NCBI GenBank assembly: GCA_949317995.1
Contig: OX439037.1
Location: forward strand, 52,548,080-52,612,079
Origin: Acholoe squamosa
Lineage: Eukaryota; Annelida; Polychaeta; Phyllodocida; Polynoidae
DNA length: 64,000 nucleotides
Direction: 5' to 3'
The notes under the pieces were generated by a model. That model did no database searches, had not been told where the DNA came from, and saw only the letters and a list, made by a program, of their open reading frames with translations. This document shows positions 8,836 to 20,209 of this stretch, in pieces (position 1 is the stretch's first letter; every line of letters starts with the position of its first letter). A program made the translations under genes and the position numbers.

Positions 8836-9191
8836 ATGGCCATGCTTCATTACTATGGAACCCTCCCTTACCTGGCCCCCAAGGGTCAGTATCTGCAATA
8901 CAACAAAAACTTAGTTTGGACACGGACTGCTACCAGCCTACGGAGGAGGGGTAGGCAAAGAGGGAACGGACTGGGTTCATTAATAGGAGGTTTACTGAAA
9001 AGTGCTGCCCCCTTTTAAGTACAATATTGCGCTCAGCTGCCAAATCAGCAGGAAAGGCTTTGCTCTCTACAGGGGCTGAAATATTGGCTGATGTCATAGC
9101 AGGAAAAAATCTGAAGAAAGGTGTAGTTAAGAGAAGCAAAGAATGGGGTCAACAGTTAATTAAGAGGGCTGCTTCAAATCCAGGCCTCTGA
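8836..9191 (+). pseudogene. Polinton pVI-like basic minor capsid protein, one frameshift
   Basis: The start MAMLHYYGTLPYL leads to a basic stretch (TSLRRRGRQRGNGLG), then a Gly-rich amphipathic segment (LGSLIGGLLKSAAP). A one-base loss in a C run near 9010 causes a stop at 9016. In the neighbouring frame the protein continues with SAAKSAGKALLSTGAEILA, GKNLKKGV and a basic end, finishing at 9191. The pattern (short N-terminus, amphipathic lysis-like helix, Lys-rich helices) is shared by Polinton and adenovirus pVI-type minor capsid proteins. It is the last gene seen; no Polinton DNA polymerase, protease or major capsid gene and no terminal inverted repeat was found here. Confidence 0.65.
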
Positions 9192-9590
9192 TTGGTTAAA
9201 ACTGGGTCAAATGTGGTCACTTCCGTTCTGCAAGTGGGTCATGACCTAGTTAGTAGCTGAAGCTATGTGCTGAGTTTGCATGAATATACTACTTACCTTA
9301 ATTACCAAGCAATCTCAAGGGGCTTCCCACTTGAAAAAAGGTGTGTTTAGCGTCTGCAAACGTTTTGATTAACTTTAGGTAAAAGAAAAAGTTTGTGAAA
9401 AGAACGTATATTTATGTTTAAAACGTTTCTGTTTGTTAAAAAACCTTTTGGATGTAACGAGAATTCAAGGGACTAAAATTTTGATTTAAGATTTGTTTAA
9501 AATTTTAATGATTTCTGAAGGTACAGCATAGCTGTAATGTCACGTTGGCTTAAAAGGTTAATGATTTACTACTGCTAATAACTATTGTGT
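9192..9590. other. Non-coding spacer after the Polinton genes
   Basis: AT-rich sequence with no ORF and no recognisable repeat. The right terminus of the Polinton should lie in or near here, but I see no inverted repeat of sequence left of 578. Confidence 0.5.
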
Positions 9591-11222
9591 GCTAGGCAGT
9601 GTAAGTTCAACACACATTTTTTACAGTGTAGGGAGGGGGTGGTGGTGGAGAGAAGCTAGACAGTGTAAGTTGAACACACTTTTTTTTTACAGTGTAGGGA
9701 GGGGTCTCATGGTGGAGAGAAGCTAGACAGTGTAAGTTCGATACACATTATTACAGTCTAGGGAGGGGGGTTGTGGTGGTGTTGAGAAGCAAGACAGTGT
9801 AACTTCAACACACAGATTTTCCAGTGTAGGGAGGAGGGTCATAGTGGTGGTGAGAAGCTAGACAGTGTAAGCTCAACACACATTTTTTACAGTGTAGGGA
9901 GGAGGGTCATAGTGGTGGTGAGAGGCTAGACAGTGTGCGTTCAACACACATTTTTTACAGTGTAGGGAGGGGTGGTGGTGGAGAGAAGCTAGACAGTGTA
10001 GGTTCAACACACATTTTTTACAGTGTAGGGATGTGGTAGTGGTGGAGAGAAGCTAGACAGTGTAAGTTCAACACACATTTTTTACAGTGTAGGGAGGAGG
10101 GTCATAGTGGTGGTGAGAGGCTAGACAGTGTGCTTTCAACACACATTTTTTACAGTGTAGGGAGGGGTGGTGGTGGAGAGAAGCTAGACAGTGTAGGTTC
10201 AACACACATTTTTTACAGTGTAGGGATGGGGTGGTGGTGGAGAGAAGCTAGACAGTGTAAGTTCAACACACATTTTTTACAGTGTAGGGAGGGGACCCGT
10301 GGTGGTGTTTAGAAGCTAGACAGTGTAAGTTCAACACACATTTTTTACAGTGTAGGGAGGGGGTGGTGGTGGAGAGATTTTTTTTTTTGTTTGTTTGTTT
10401 GTTTAGTTTTACGTCCGGGGGCCATCGAGGAACTCAGACAGCTAGACAGTGTAAGTTCAACACACATTTTTTACAGTGTAGGGAGGGATGGTGGAGGAGA
10501 GAAGCTAGACTGTAAGTTCAACACACATTTCTTACAGTGTAGGTAGCGGGTGGTGGTGGAGAGAAGTGAGACAGTGTAAGTTCAACACACATTTTTTACA
10601 GTGTAGGGAGGGGATGATGGTGGAGAGAAGCTAGACAGTGTAGGTTCAACACACATTTTTTACAGTGTAGGGATGGGGTGGTGGTGGAGAGAAGCAAGAC
10701 AGTTTAAGTTCAACAGACATTTTTTTACAGTGTAGGGAGGAGGGTCATAGTGGTGGAGAGAAGCTAGACAGTATAAGTTCAACACACATTTTTTACAGTG
10801 TAGGGAGGGGGGTTGTGACAGTGTGAACAAGCTGGACAGTGTAAGTTCAACACAAATCTTTTTACAGTGTAGGAGGTTTGTGCTAGTGTTTAGAAGCTAG
10901 ACAGTGTAAGTTCAACACACATTTTTTACAGTGTAGGGAGGGGGGTTGTGACAGTGTGAACAAGCTGGACAGTGTAAGTTCAACACAAATCTTTTTACAG
11001 TGTAGGGGGTTTGTGCTAGTGTTTAGCAGCTAGACAGTGTAAGTTCAACACACATTTTTTACAGTGTAGGGAGGGGGGTTGTGACAGTGTGAACAAGCTG
11101 GACAGTGTAAGTTCAACACAAATCTTTTTACAGTGTAGGGGGGTCGTGGTAGTGTTGAGAAGCTAGACAGTGTAAGTTCAACACACTTATTTTACAGTGT
11201 AGGGAGGGGGGTTGTGATGGTG
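9591..11222. repeat. Minisatellite, about 70 bp unit, roughly two dozen copies
   Basis: The unit reads AGACAGTGTAAGTTCAACAC, then ACATTTTTTACAGTGTAGGG, then a G/T-rich variable tail (GGGTGGTGGTGGAGAGAAGCT). Each unit holds ACAGTGTA twice. Copies vary in the G-rich tail. From about 10806 to 11145 alternating variant units form a higher-order period of 133 bp (landmark GGTTGTGACA at 10811, 10944 and 11077). The tail gives the + strand G-quadruplex potential. Confidence 0.95.
10377..10440 (-). mobile_element. Truncated SINE/LINE 3' tail inside the minisatellite
   Basis: One minisatellite unit is interrupted by a T run, (TTTG)n and TTTACGTCCGGGGGCCATCG. On the minus strand this is a unique 3' end followed by an (AAAC)n tail, typical of a short non-LTR or SINE insertion. 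Confidence 0.6.
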
Positions 11223-12351
11223 GGAGGGCAAGAGTTGAGTGCCCACTGGCCGGAGTCCAGCATGGCCAGGATAGGAGTAGAAGGGATCCTGAATGTAGCA
11301 AACTTTTGACAAAAACAGATGAATGAAATAATCTTCCCATACAAAATTATCTTCAAGATGGCTTGTCCAACACATCACTAGGTTCATTTTTTTTCAAAAT
11401 AAAGTCATTTTGTACGTTCATTTTTCAAAATTAAGTCATTTTGAAGCATTTGTGCAAAAGCAATGCTGCTGCTACCACACAGTCTGTAACATGACCATGA
11501 GGTACAGGTAGAGCCTAACACATTACTGCTATACTCCCAGTGGTGTCACAACATGAGGATTAGACTTGTAAAAGGCCTATTTAAAAGATTATGGGTCTAC
11601 TGCTAATAGCCAATACACTAGGGTTCATAGGTTTTAGGAGCAAGGACAAAAAAAATGAATAGCCAAGGCTGGCAGACTGGTGGCAATTCCGAATATGGGC
11701 TATTTTTTTAGCGATGGCTATACAATGGCCAAGGCCATCGTGACAATAAAAACGTTTTTTATCGTTCGTTTTTTCAACATTTGTAGAAACATTCCTTTTT
11801 TTCAACATTAGAATTACATTCTTAGCCTAAAATGAAAATATTTGATTGAACGTTGAAAAAAACTTGTATTTTAGTACATAGTTTGACGTGTTTTTTTGTT
11901 TACATTTAAAACAAACAAAAGTTTAACATTAAAAAAACTTCCCCTGACCCACCCCATGCACTCAGGCTCATTGATGATGGGTATCTTTTCGTGCCCGTTG
12001 TCTCGCCTTGTAGTAAAGCCAACAAGTCAGGTTTGGCTTTTACCAGATTTTCTTTTTCCATATACGGCTATAGTGGTGATTATTCATAAAGTGGGGGGGG
12101 GGGGTTGAGGAGGGGGATAACAAACGTTTAAACAACTTAAAATGTTATGTCCTGGTTATGTTGGGTGAACATTTAGGTAGAATTTACATGGTTTGACATG
12201 GTGCAACATAGTAAAAATTTGTATATATACCTCTCTTAAGCATTTCTTTCATATGTGGACTAAGAATCTTCTTGTTGAGACATCAATGGTGGTAAAGAGG
12301 TCATAATGAATTGCCAAACAAATGCCTCCTAACACCATCCGCCCAAAGGTT
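11223..12351. other. Non-coding region
   Basis: No gene is supported. The sequence is AT-rich with homopolymer runs, including a G run near 12093-12105. The short ORFs here have no recognisable features. Confidence 0.5.
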
Positions 12352-12425
12352 GGCTCCGTGGCCACATAGGTTAGATTCCTGCCTTCATATCCTAAGGATA
12401 TGTGGGTTCAAATCCTGGTGTCAGG
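12352..12425 (+). repeat. tRNA-derived SINE head or tRNA pseudogene
   Basis: A box-A-like TGGCCACATAGGTTA and a box-B-like GGGTTCAAATCC are spaced as in a tRNA gene within 74 bases, with CTTCATA in the anticodon-loop position. The acceptor stem pairs poorly and no cloverleaf is clean, so a decayed SINE promoter head is more likely than a working tRNA. Confidence 0.45.
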
Positions 12426-13199
12426 AGTTTTGAAAATGGCTATTCTATTTTTCTCATTGGAGAAGGTAGGTTCAAACCTAATGTAATTTTACGTTTTATT
12501 ATGTATTTGGCATAGATGTATCAAGAGGTTTCTTTGATACTTCCTTGCACATGAAATCATGTGAAATTGTTCTAAACGTTCTGGGAACATATTCAGGACA
12601 TAACATTTTCAGATGGTTCTACGTAGGACATCTACATAGTTGATACCTAGAGACTAAGTTCATTTAGGTTGATACATGTGTTTGCGTTTACTGGGAAGGT
12701 ATGAAAACCCTTTCAGGTCCAAAGTGTGGCTTGTAGTAAAGTTCAAGGTGTGGCTGATATGCAAACATGACTTGTATTATTATTTAGTAAGTGGTAAGCG
12801 GGTGCGAGTTTTTTTTGTTTCTCTCTCCCTAGCATAGCTTAGAACTCCCATACTATTATTTGGGGAGTGATTATTTTTTCAACAACACAGGTGGGTGCAC
12901 AGGATTGTGTGTGGGCCCCTGGGCAAAAATCATGCGTGAACATCCCTTTAAACTCTACTCACAAGGGAATGGACAGTTTGCAGATCAGCGGTTCGACAGG
13001 ACAATGGGGCAAGATTTGATAGTACTATTGGACAGATTTTGGGACAATTCGACAGATTTGAAATGATGTAAAGAACTTTCTAAGATTTATAAGCAATTAC
13101 CATTTCAAAACGATTGTTTTTGCCATTCCATGAGTCTATGGTGTAAGGACTGTCATAAGCATATAGGCCTATAAATCAGCTTAGTAGAATACAGTGCTG

Positions 13200-13700
13200 C
13201 TTTTGTTTTGTTGCTAAGTGGTGTGGTTGCCTAGCAACAGCAGCTTTGCTTAGCAACCAAGCCTGAAAATATGATCGAATGCTCATATCTGCATGGTTTC
13301 CTTCCAGCAACATACTCCCCTGATGTAAAGTTGTATATAACTCTTCTGTGACTTCCATCATAAACTAGGAATATAGGTGATAAAAGGTTGCTAGGTTGTG
13401 TGGTGGCCTAGCAATAGCAGTTTTGCATAGCAACAATGTCTAGATTCATACCTGTAGTGCATAGTCTCCCCTCAAGGACATAGTTCACTGATTTCAAATT
13501 GCATATAGCTCCCTTGTGAACATCACATAGTAGAAATGATTGCTATGTCATGTGATTGTCTAGCAACTGCAGCTTTACATAGAACCCCATGTCCAAATCT
13601 ATGCAGATATTCACAGATAAGTGTATGGTCGCGCCTTAAGAACTTGTATGTATAGCTCCCCTGTCCACATCTCAAAATAGAAGCACATATAACACGTTGC
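13200..13700. repeat. Three diverged tandem copies of a roughly 170 bp module
   Basis: Three blocks starting near 13205, 13390 and 13540 each contain TTGCTA, GTxxCTAGCAACxGCAGxTTxxCATAGCAAC-like words in short pieces, then TATAGCTCCCxTGT and CATCxxAxAxTAGAA. Only the first holds an intact GTTGCCTAGCAAC at 13226-13238, which fits the RFX X-box consensus. Confidence 0.6.
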
Positions 13701-15204
13701 AAGGTCATGTACTTGTTGTAAATCTACCTTTTAAAATCATCTAATTGACAGAGACCATATGATAAGATAATGATAAAATGATATTTGCCACATCCACACC
13801 CTGTGTTATTTTGTATATACATATTCATGCATATGTATCTCAGATCATCCATGATTACACAGGACTAACAACTGTCCCCTCCTTCCTCCCCCAATATTAA
13901 ATTCCTGTAACCACTGTCACATCATCAAAATTTACCAATGCTAGTACTGATAACGCACATTTAGAATACAGAATATTGGCTCTCAGCCTCATAATATACT
14001 GCATGCCTAATTGATTATCTCAAAAGCCTTGGGCAGCCTACTTGTCTGAAAGTAGGTGCAAGGTGGAATTTGCATTGACCTTAGACAGTGCTGGTTCCAT
14101 TCACATATTGAGAAAATGAAAGAGAAGGATTGGAATACAATTGTACAATTCTCAGGATATTCTCCAATCTGTTACCTCTTCAGAGCATCAGGCCCAGTGT
14201 TATCCATCCTTACATATCTCTGAACATTACGTTCTGGTTCAACTTCTCTCATAGCATTATCTCCAACACATTTGGTGTAATGAATTACTAGTTGACCCTA
14301 ATAAAACTACTGAAAGACACTGGCACACAGACCTTGAGTATCTTCTACCATTCCACATCACTCACAGTGGACATGGTGGTCGATTGGTCTAGCTTATTGA
14401 AGAGGGAAGTGTCATCCATATCTAGAAAGAACCTGAAGCTACTGTTGTGATTCACTATAATCTGCATGGATCCTATGAATGGAGATCATCTTCCTGCCTT
14501 TGACAATCAATAGCCATCTTTTAAAATAACCCAGGGTTTGGACATTAAGATGCTCACCACAGTGCCAAGTCATCTATTGCATCTTTTAAACAGCAATCAC
14601 AGACTTGACCACTAACTCTGTAATTCATTTTGCAGGAAGGTTTAATTAATATGGGAGAGAAAGAAAGCATTGTATATTGAATGACTGTAATGGATACATA
14701 ACTGCAAATGGACAGAATACTTAATGGGGGGTTTTGTGCATGTGTGACCACTATCAATGACATCTGACATATAGGCACAAAGTGACAAGTAGCTATTAAC
14801 CCTATGGTGCCAAACCGTGCAAATTGGTGCGGTTTTGGGCCTTAAAACAAGTGTGTGGACATATATAATCAGCCAGACACTTCTACTAGGTCAATTTTCA
14901 AATTTTAACTACCAATAGAAAGAGTATCGCATCGCGAGTGCAGTGTACTACTCTAAAGATTGAGCATGCCTTATTGAAGGGTTTATGGGTGATGATAGAA
15001 AAACATCACCATCAATACCATTTTAGGATGAAAATGGGGATGGGCCTGTAAAAAACAGGATTCCCAATATAGCAAGGCTAAGGATAATAAAGGTATTAGC
15101 AAAGATAGGCAAGATAATGATTTACCATCTCACCCTAACTTTTGCAGATCCTTAATATGTTTTCAATATCATTCTATTCCTAGTACAAAATGCTTTCATG
15201 TTGA
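13701..15204. other. Non-coding region
   Basis: No gene or clear repeat family was recognised. Short ORFs lack coding character. Confidence 0.5.
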
Positions 15205-15211
15205 TATTGCT

Positions 15212-15312
15212 TGGGCACTGACACATTCCTCTGTGAAATTGTGTAATGTAGTTCTCGCCATGAATATGACCTTAGCTGTCGAAATGGCGTTAAACATCTA
15301 TTCTCACTCACT
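15212..15312 (+). repeat. SINE-like fragment
   Basis: It begins with a 29 bp stretch (TGGGCACTGACACATTCCTC and on) that recurs at 16812-16840 with one mismatch. It ends AATGGCGTTAAACATC followed by a short CACT-rich tail, a common ending of invertebrate SINEs. Confidence 0.5.
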
Positions 15313-15814
15313 AACACACTCCATGTTGATATCAAAAGAAATAATTTCATTCCCAAATTACAAGACTTTGCTAAAGAATATATGACTCAGCACAATGAAC
15401 ACCTGAGCAATCTACTTACATCATCAGATAGAATGTCCATGTTGTTATAGTTCCATAAAATATATTTTGATGTTTTGATAATTATGATTGATTATAAGAC
15501 ACCCAAAGAACATTTAGATAAGTAATATGAACTGTCCTCAAGAAAAGGAAAATGCAAACAATATAATAATGATTCAATGCTGTAATATAGGAAATAGCTA
15601 GAAATAGCCAAATAATCCTGGGCACGAAAAGGTTAAGATCAAGCTGGCCATCCTAGACAATTAGCTGGCAACCTGCCTGTATATTGGAGACATAATACAA
15701 GAAGTTACCAGTCAATCATCCCCTGTTTTCGCCCTAACTCACAAGTGACACCCTATCACCCCAATGCTTCACTGTCTCTCCTATACAGATATTTAAAATA
15801 TAAAGTGTGATTGG

Positions 15815-15950
15815 GTTACGTCTTTCGGGGAGAAGCGCTAACGCGGCGCCATTTTCGCTTGTAAAATATGAGCAGTAAACTTTCGCATATTCACCACCGG
15901 AACCAGGGACACACTTCCGATCATACCGTTTCTCCCCGAAAGGGTTCACG
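15815..15950. mobile_element. Short inverted-repeat element with 10 bp flanking repeat
   Basis: A 13 bp inverted repeat (CTTTCGGGGAGAA at 15822-15834 and its complement at 15930-15942) lies within a 136 bp segment. The segment is flanked by exact direct repeats GTGTGATTGG at 15805-15814 and 15951-15960. The core is GC-rich relative to its surroundings. It resembles a MITE with a target duplication, although the outermost bases of the inverted repeats do not match. Confidence 0.5.
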
Positions 15951-16174
15951 GTGTGATTGGAGATCTCAAACTCCCATCTAGTGGAGTTCAAGTGAACTAT
16001 TCAGGATCTGGGGGAAAATACCCCCCTATCTCTAACTTGAGCTGTCATGCAGTAAAACATTCCATCTTGGGAGTATGAATGCATGGGATAAATAAATGAA
16101 TAACAACAACAACCCTCACATCATCCAAACACACATTTACTACCTTGTTCTATTGTGTTATTGTAGCCAATCAA

Positions 16175-16268
16175 GAAGACACACAATCGAGCAAGAGATG
16201 TTCTATTCTGGCCGGGAATGTCAAGAGACATTGAAGATCAAATCAAGAGTATTCGAGAAAAAACAGCA
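16175..16268 (+). pseudogene. Duplicated Ty3 integrase fragment
   Basis: This segment repeats 18066-18159 in direct orientation (landmark TGTTCTATTCTGGCCGGGAA). It encodes part of the integrase zinc-binding region (HNRAR, FWPGMSRDIEDQI). It ends exactly where the 540 bp inverted arm begins, so it marks a rearrangement junction. Confidence 0.8.
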
Positions 16269-16806
16269 TGGTATTAATGTAATGCCAATGAATGTATATA
16301 TGCTCTATTCCAGAAATCTACTCTGGTGAGTGAAACGCAGGTGAGACTGTCGAGTTACTCAGATCACAACATTGATGTTGTAGGTAAGGTGACATTTCCA
16401 TGTCAAGTTGATGGAGAGCCATCAAGAAATCTAGAATTTTTTGTTGCAAATGTAACGAGTACTAGTTCTAGGGATAGCAGCATGTGAGAAGCTCAATCTT
16501 GTGAAAAAAATTCACGGGGTTGAGGTACTCGTCAATCGGAAATTAAAGACAGGTCTGAGCAAGGAAACTAGGAGTAAAGAATATGCAGATGTATTCAAGG
16601 GCCTTGGCGAGATGCCAGGTGAATATCATATATAGTACTTGACAAAGATGTAATGCCAGTCGTTCATGTGCATACCCATTGAATATCATGGTACCATAAT
16701 TGACCCAAAAGTGGTCTGAACCCACACATGGATAATGAGCCAAAACCGGTAGTGCATCCCAAGATAATCAATGTTAACATCTTGAATCTTGTTCAGGGGA
16801 CCGTAA
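16267..16806 (+). repeat. Left 540 bp inverted arm: Ty3 protease-RT linker
   Basis: This is the reverse complement of 18801-19340, of equal length and with only a few mismatches seen. Read on + it covers the end of retropepsin (SETQVRLSSYSDHNIDVVG) and the linker into RT (YADVFKGLGEMPGEYHI, VVHVH), with stops and frame breaks. It then reaches a non-gag/pol segment ending GTTCAGGGGACCGTAA. Confidence 0.85.
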
Positions 16807-16935
16807 GGCACTGGGCACTGACACATTCCTCTGTTAAATTATCAACCTGTGAAGCACGGGATAGCCACTTAGTGCCGCTAAAGTGCTGTAAAACACAAAT
16901 CAATCAATCAATCAAACCTATTTGGGCATTACAGA
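16807..16935 (+). repeat. SINE-like insert inside the Ty3 element
   Basis: It shares the 29 bp head with 15212-15240 and ends GTGCTGTAAAACACAAATCA with an (ATCA)n tail. It separates the left arm from the RT fragment, and its tail suggests retroposition. Confidence 0.55.
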
Positions 16936-16944
16936 TTCCTCCGT

Positions 16945-17820
16945 ATGACATTCAGTATAAGTTTGACAGCTGACGTGTTCCAAAAGAAGAACGATCAACT
17001 ATTTGGGGATATCCTAAACTGCTTCTGTATAGCAGATGATATGTTAATAGCAGGGGTGGATGAGGAGGAACACGACAGAGCAGCCAAAGCAGTGGTAGAG
17101 AGGGGACGCAAACATGGCGTCAAATTCAATTACGCGAAAATTCAATGGAAAGTCCCAGAAGTATGCTACATGGGGAACATCATCTCCAAAGAAGGGATGA
17201 CTGCCAATCTGAAGAAGGTACAGGCAATTCAGGAAATCCCGAAGCCGACGCCAGTTATGGAACTGCAACGTTTTCTGGGCATGATGAACTATTTAGGTCA
17301 CTTTGTAAAAGACCTATCGACCACCTCAGCACCGCTACAACAATTACTATGATCAGATGTGGAGTTCTAGAGGAACCACGAACAGGAGAAAGTGTTCGCC
17401 GACTTGAAAGATGCACTGACCAAAACATCAACACTGGTAGCCTGTGGCATATATGTCAAGATCCATGATTTCAGCAGAGACGAGGTATGCACAGATTGAG
17501 AAAGAACTATTAGCAATAGTTTTCTCTGCCAAGAAATTTAATGACTACATCTATGGACGATCCGTCAGAGTACACTCTGATCACAAACCATTGGAGAGTG
17601 TGATGAAAAAGAGTCTGACAAAAGCATCACCACGGCTACAACCGATGCTATTGAGACTTCAAAAGTACATTCTAAACATAGAGTACAAGAAAGGAAAAGA
17701 TGCCCTATCCCACGTATATCTGAAGGCTGACCGTATTGGTGAAGGCTTACACGAGGAGATGGAGGTCATGGTTCATAGTCTTGTCCTAGTCTTGTCCAAA
17801 ACATTCCAGTCTCAATAGAC
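16945..17820 (+). pseudogene. Ty3-type reverse transcriptase and RNase H fragments
   Basis: The RT fragment (16945-17352) carries ADVFQKKNDQLFGDI, an RT active-site box in variant form (FCIADDMLIAG), then KVPEVCYMGNIISKEG and LQRFLGMMNYLGHFVKDLS. The RNase H part (17444-17818) carries QIEKELLAIVFSAKKF, YGRSVRVHSDHKPLE and LQPMLLRLQKYILNIEYKKG, including the expected acidic residues. The N-terminal fingers of RT are absent; a SINE-like insert and the inverted arm replace them. Several frame breaks make it non-functional. It belongs with the integrase just downstream on the same strand. Confidence 0.85.
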
Positions 17821-17839
17821 AAGAAAGAAGAAATCCGTG

Positions 17840-18800
17840 AAGAAATCCATGCAGATGAATCTATGCAATAACTGAGAAGTCTGATACAACATGGATGGCC
17901 TGAAATGAGAAAAGGAGTCCCAGATGGCCTCAAGCCATATTGGGATGTAAAAGACAATATGTTTGGAGCAGATGGCCTACTCTTTGTGGAGAATAGAGTT
18001 GTGATTCCAAGAACAATGACAAATGAGATACTCAACATCCTTCATGAAAGTCATCTAGGAATCGAGAAGACACACAATCGAGCAAGATATGTTCTATTCT
18101 GGCCGGGAATGTCAAGAGACATTGAAGATCAAATCAAGAGTATTCGAGAAAAAACAGCAAAAGGAGAAGATGATACCTCATCCGATCCCAGAAAGGCCAA
18201 TGCAGAAAATAGGAATAGATCTATTTACCTATGGTGGTAAAGACTACGTCTGTGTTGTGGATTACTTTTCTTAGTTTCCCTTCATACGCCTACTCAAGAA
18301 AAAAAAGCAAAGACAGTTGTTGCACATGTTAAGTCCATCGTATGCGAACAAGGCATTCCAGAAGAGGTAGTGTCTGATAATATGCTGTTCTCTAGTGCAG
18401 AGTTCCCGAAATTCGCTGCTGAATACAGGTTCAAGACAACCATGAGCAGTCCAACCTATGCTCAGTCAAACGGACAGGTTGAAAGAACAATAGGAACAGT
18501 TAAGCAGATTCTACGTAAAGCTGATGATCCTTGTCTTGGTCTGCTAGAGTACCATAACACTCCAATAAAGGGTATGACATATTCCCCATCACAGATGTTA
18601 AACAGCAGACTACTAAGATCTAAAGTTCCCATTGGCAGTGCCGCACTAGAGCCAGAGATAGCGCACAATGCGAGGAGAAAACTACAACAGGGCCAAGAAA
18701 GTATGGTATGCTTGTACAACCAACATGCTAATAGGCCGGGGGCTGATAGGGCCCACCATGCACCCCCCACATCCCAACGCGACGGGTATTTTTTCGATCC
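17840..18800 (+). pseudogene. Ty3-type integrase
   Basis: The order is an N-terminal region (VIPRTMTNEILNILHESHLG, THNRARYVLFWPGMSRDIED; a Cys pair of the zinc motif is not seen), then the core IDLFTYGGKDYVCVVDYFS with the first Asp. The second Asp is in VVSDNMLFSSAEF, and the catalytic Glu is in SNGQVERTIGTVK. All three catalytic acids are therefore still visible although the frame breaks near 18160 and 18275. The tail continues with YSPSQMLNSRLLRSKVP and ends as it meets the right inverted arm. Confidence 0.85.
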
Positions 18801-19340
18801 TTACGGTCCCCTGAACAAGATTCAAGATGTTAACATTGATTATCTTGGGATGCACTACCGGTTTTGGCTCATTATCCATGTGTGGGTTCAGACCACTTTT
18901 GGGTCAATTATGGTACCATGATATTCAATGGGTATGCACATGAACGACTGGCATTACATCTTTGTCAAGTACTATATATGATATTCACCTGGCATCTCGC
19001 CAAGGCCCTTGAATACATCTGCATATTCTTTACTCCTACTTTCCTTGCTCAGACCTGTCTTTAATTTCCGATTGACGAGTACCTCAACCCCGTGAATTTT
19101 TTTCACAAGATTGAGCTTCTCACATGCTGCTATCCCTAGAACTAGTACTCGTTACATTTGCAACAAAAAATTCTAGATTTCTTGATGGCTCTCCATCAAC
19201 TTGACATGGAAATGTCACCTTACCTACAACATCAATGTTGTGATCTGAGTAACTTGACAGTCTCACCTGCGTTTCACTCACCAGAGTAGATTTCTGGAAT
19301 AGAGCATATATACATTCATTGGCATTACATTAATACCATG
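18801..19340 (-). repeat. Right 540 bp inverted arm of the Ty3 element
   Basis: This is the inverted counterpart of 16267-16806. It is contiguous on its minus strand with the gag remnant at 19341-20086, so it occupies the natural protease position of a minus-oriented copy. Equal length and near identity point to a fairly recent duplication. Confidence 0.85.
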
Positions 19341-20086
19341 TATGGTACCACAATTGCGACACTTAAATTGGCCTTTGCCATGATATTGTTTCTTGGGACA
19401 CCTTGTTGCTCGACACTTCGCTGCCTTGAGTGCTCGAGTTCGACACTCCGCTTTGTTGAGTACTGGATTTGTTGCCCGACTTCCTATCCAACTTGTTACC
19501 CGACCTCTTCACATCTTGGAACTTCGGATTCTCCATTGCACCTGCCTGGTATTCCGTCGCCTCTGAGCTTGGCAAACTGCCAATGTTTTCTGCAACATCA
19601 ATTTATCTACGCCTTCACCTAGTAGACGTTTCCATATCTTGTGATCTTTCACTCCAAAGACCAATTGATCAAGGATGAGAATGTCCTCTAGTCCCTTGTA
19701 TTCACAATTGTGAAATTTTTTTCGTAATTCTGTTATGTACTGGTCGATTGTTTCAGACTCGCCCTGAGAGCGATGCCAAAAGATAAAATGTTCTAGCAAG
19801 ATCATTTTTCAGGGTTTATAGTACTCTTTGAACTTTTTCACGATGTGTGCTACCTTCAAACAAAGCGATTCTGAAATGTGCCCGCAAATTTGCCTGTTGC
19901 ATCTGTGAACTTGAACACGTCCAGGGCATCATCTCCTGTGATGCTTAACAGAAGTCTCACTTTTTCAATTTCTTTCTTCACTGATTCACTTTTGAACATG
20001 AGATAAAAGCCAAATTTCTGATACCGTCGCCACCAGTTCTCACTCAGGTTACCCTCAAGTGACAGTGGGGGTGGTGCATTATCCAT
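19341..20086 (-). pseudogene. Ty3-type gag remnant
   Basis: The minus-strand start at 20086 gives MDNAPPPLSLEGNLSENWWR, followed by FGFYLMF, VRLLLSITGDDALDVFKF. The second frame (19805-19509) gives FWHRSQGESETIDQYITELR, LVFGVKDHKIWKRLLGEG and TLAVCQAQ, a classic gag capsid C-terminal region. A Ser/Asn/Gln-rich linker follows (19575-19363). It then runs into the protease arm. Gag builds the retrotransposon particle. It is oriented opposite to the RT-integrase block, so the element is rearranged. Confidence 0.8.
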
Positions 20087-20209
20087 CTTGAAGATGTTTT
20101 CTGGTAAACAACAAAATTTTTGCACACAAAAGTCACAAATAATTAAAAAAATGAGCACTTCAAAATTTGACACAAGGGTTGGCAACTTATTTAGTGATTG
20201 CAACAATCA

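Noticed and set aside
9591..11222. CRISPR-like regular array
   Set aside because: The whole unit repeats tandemly with no unique spacers, and the host is a metazoan; it is a minisatellite.
12352..12425. Functional tRNA gene
   Set aside because: Box A and box B are recognisable, but the acceptor and T stems do not pair properly.
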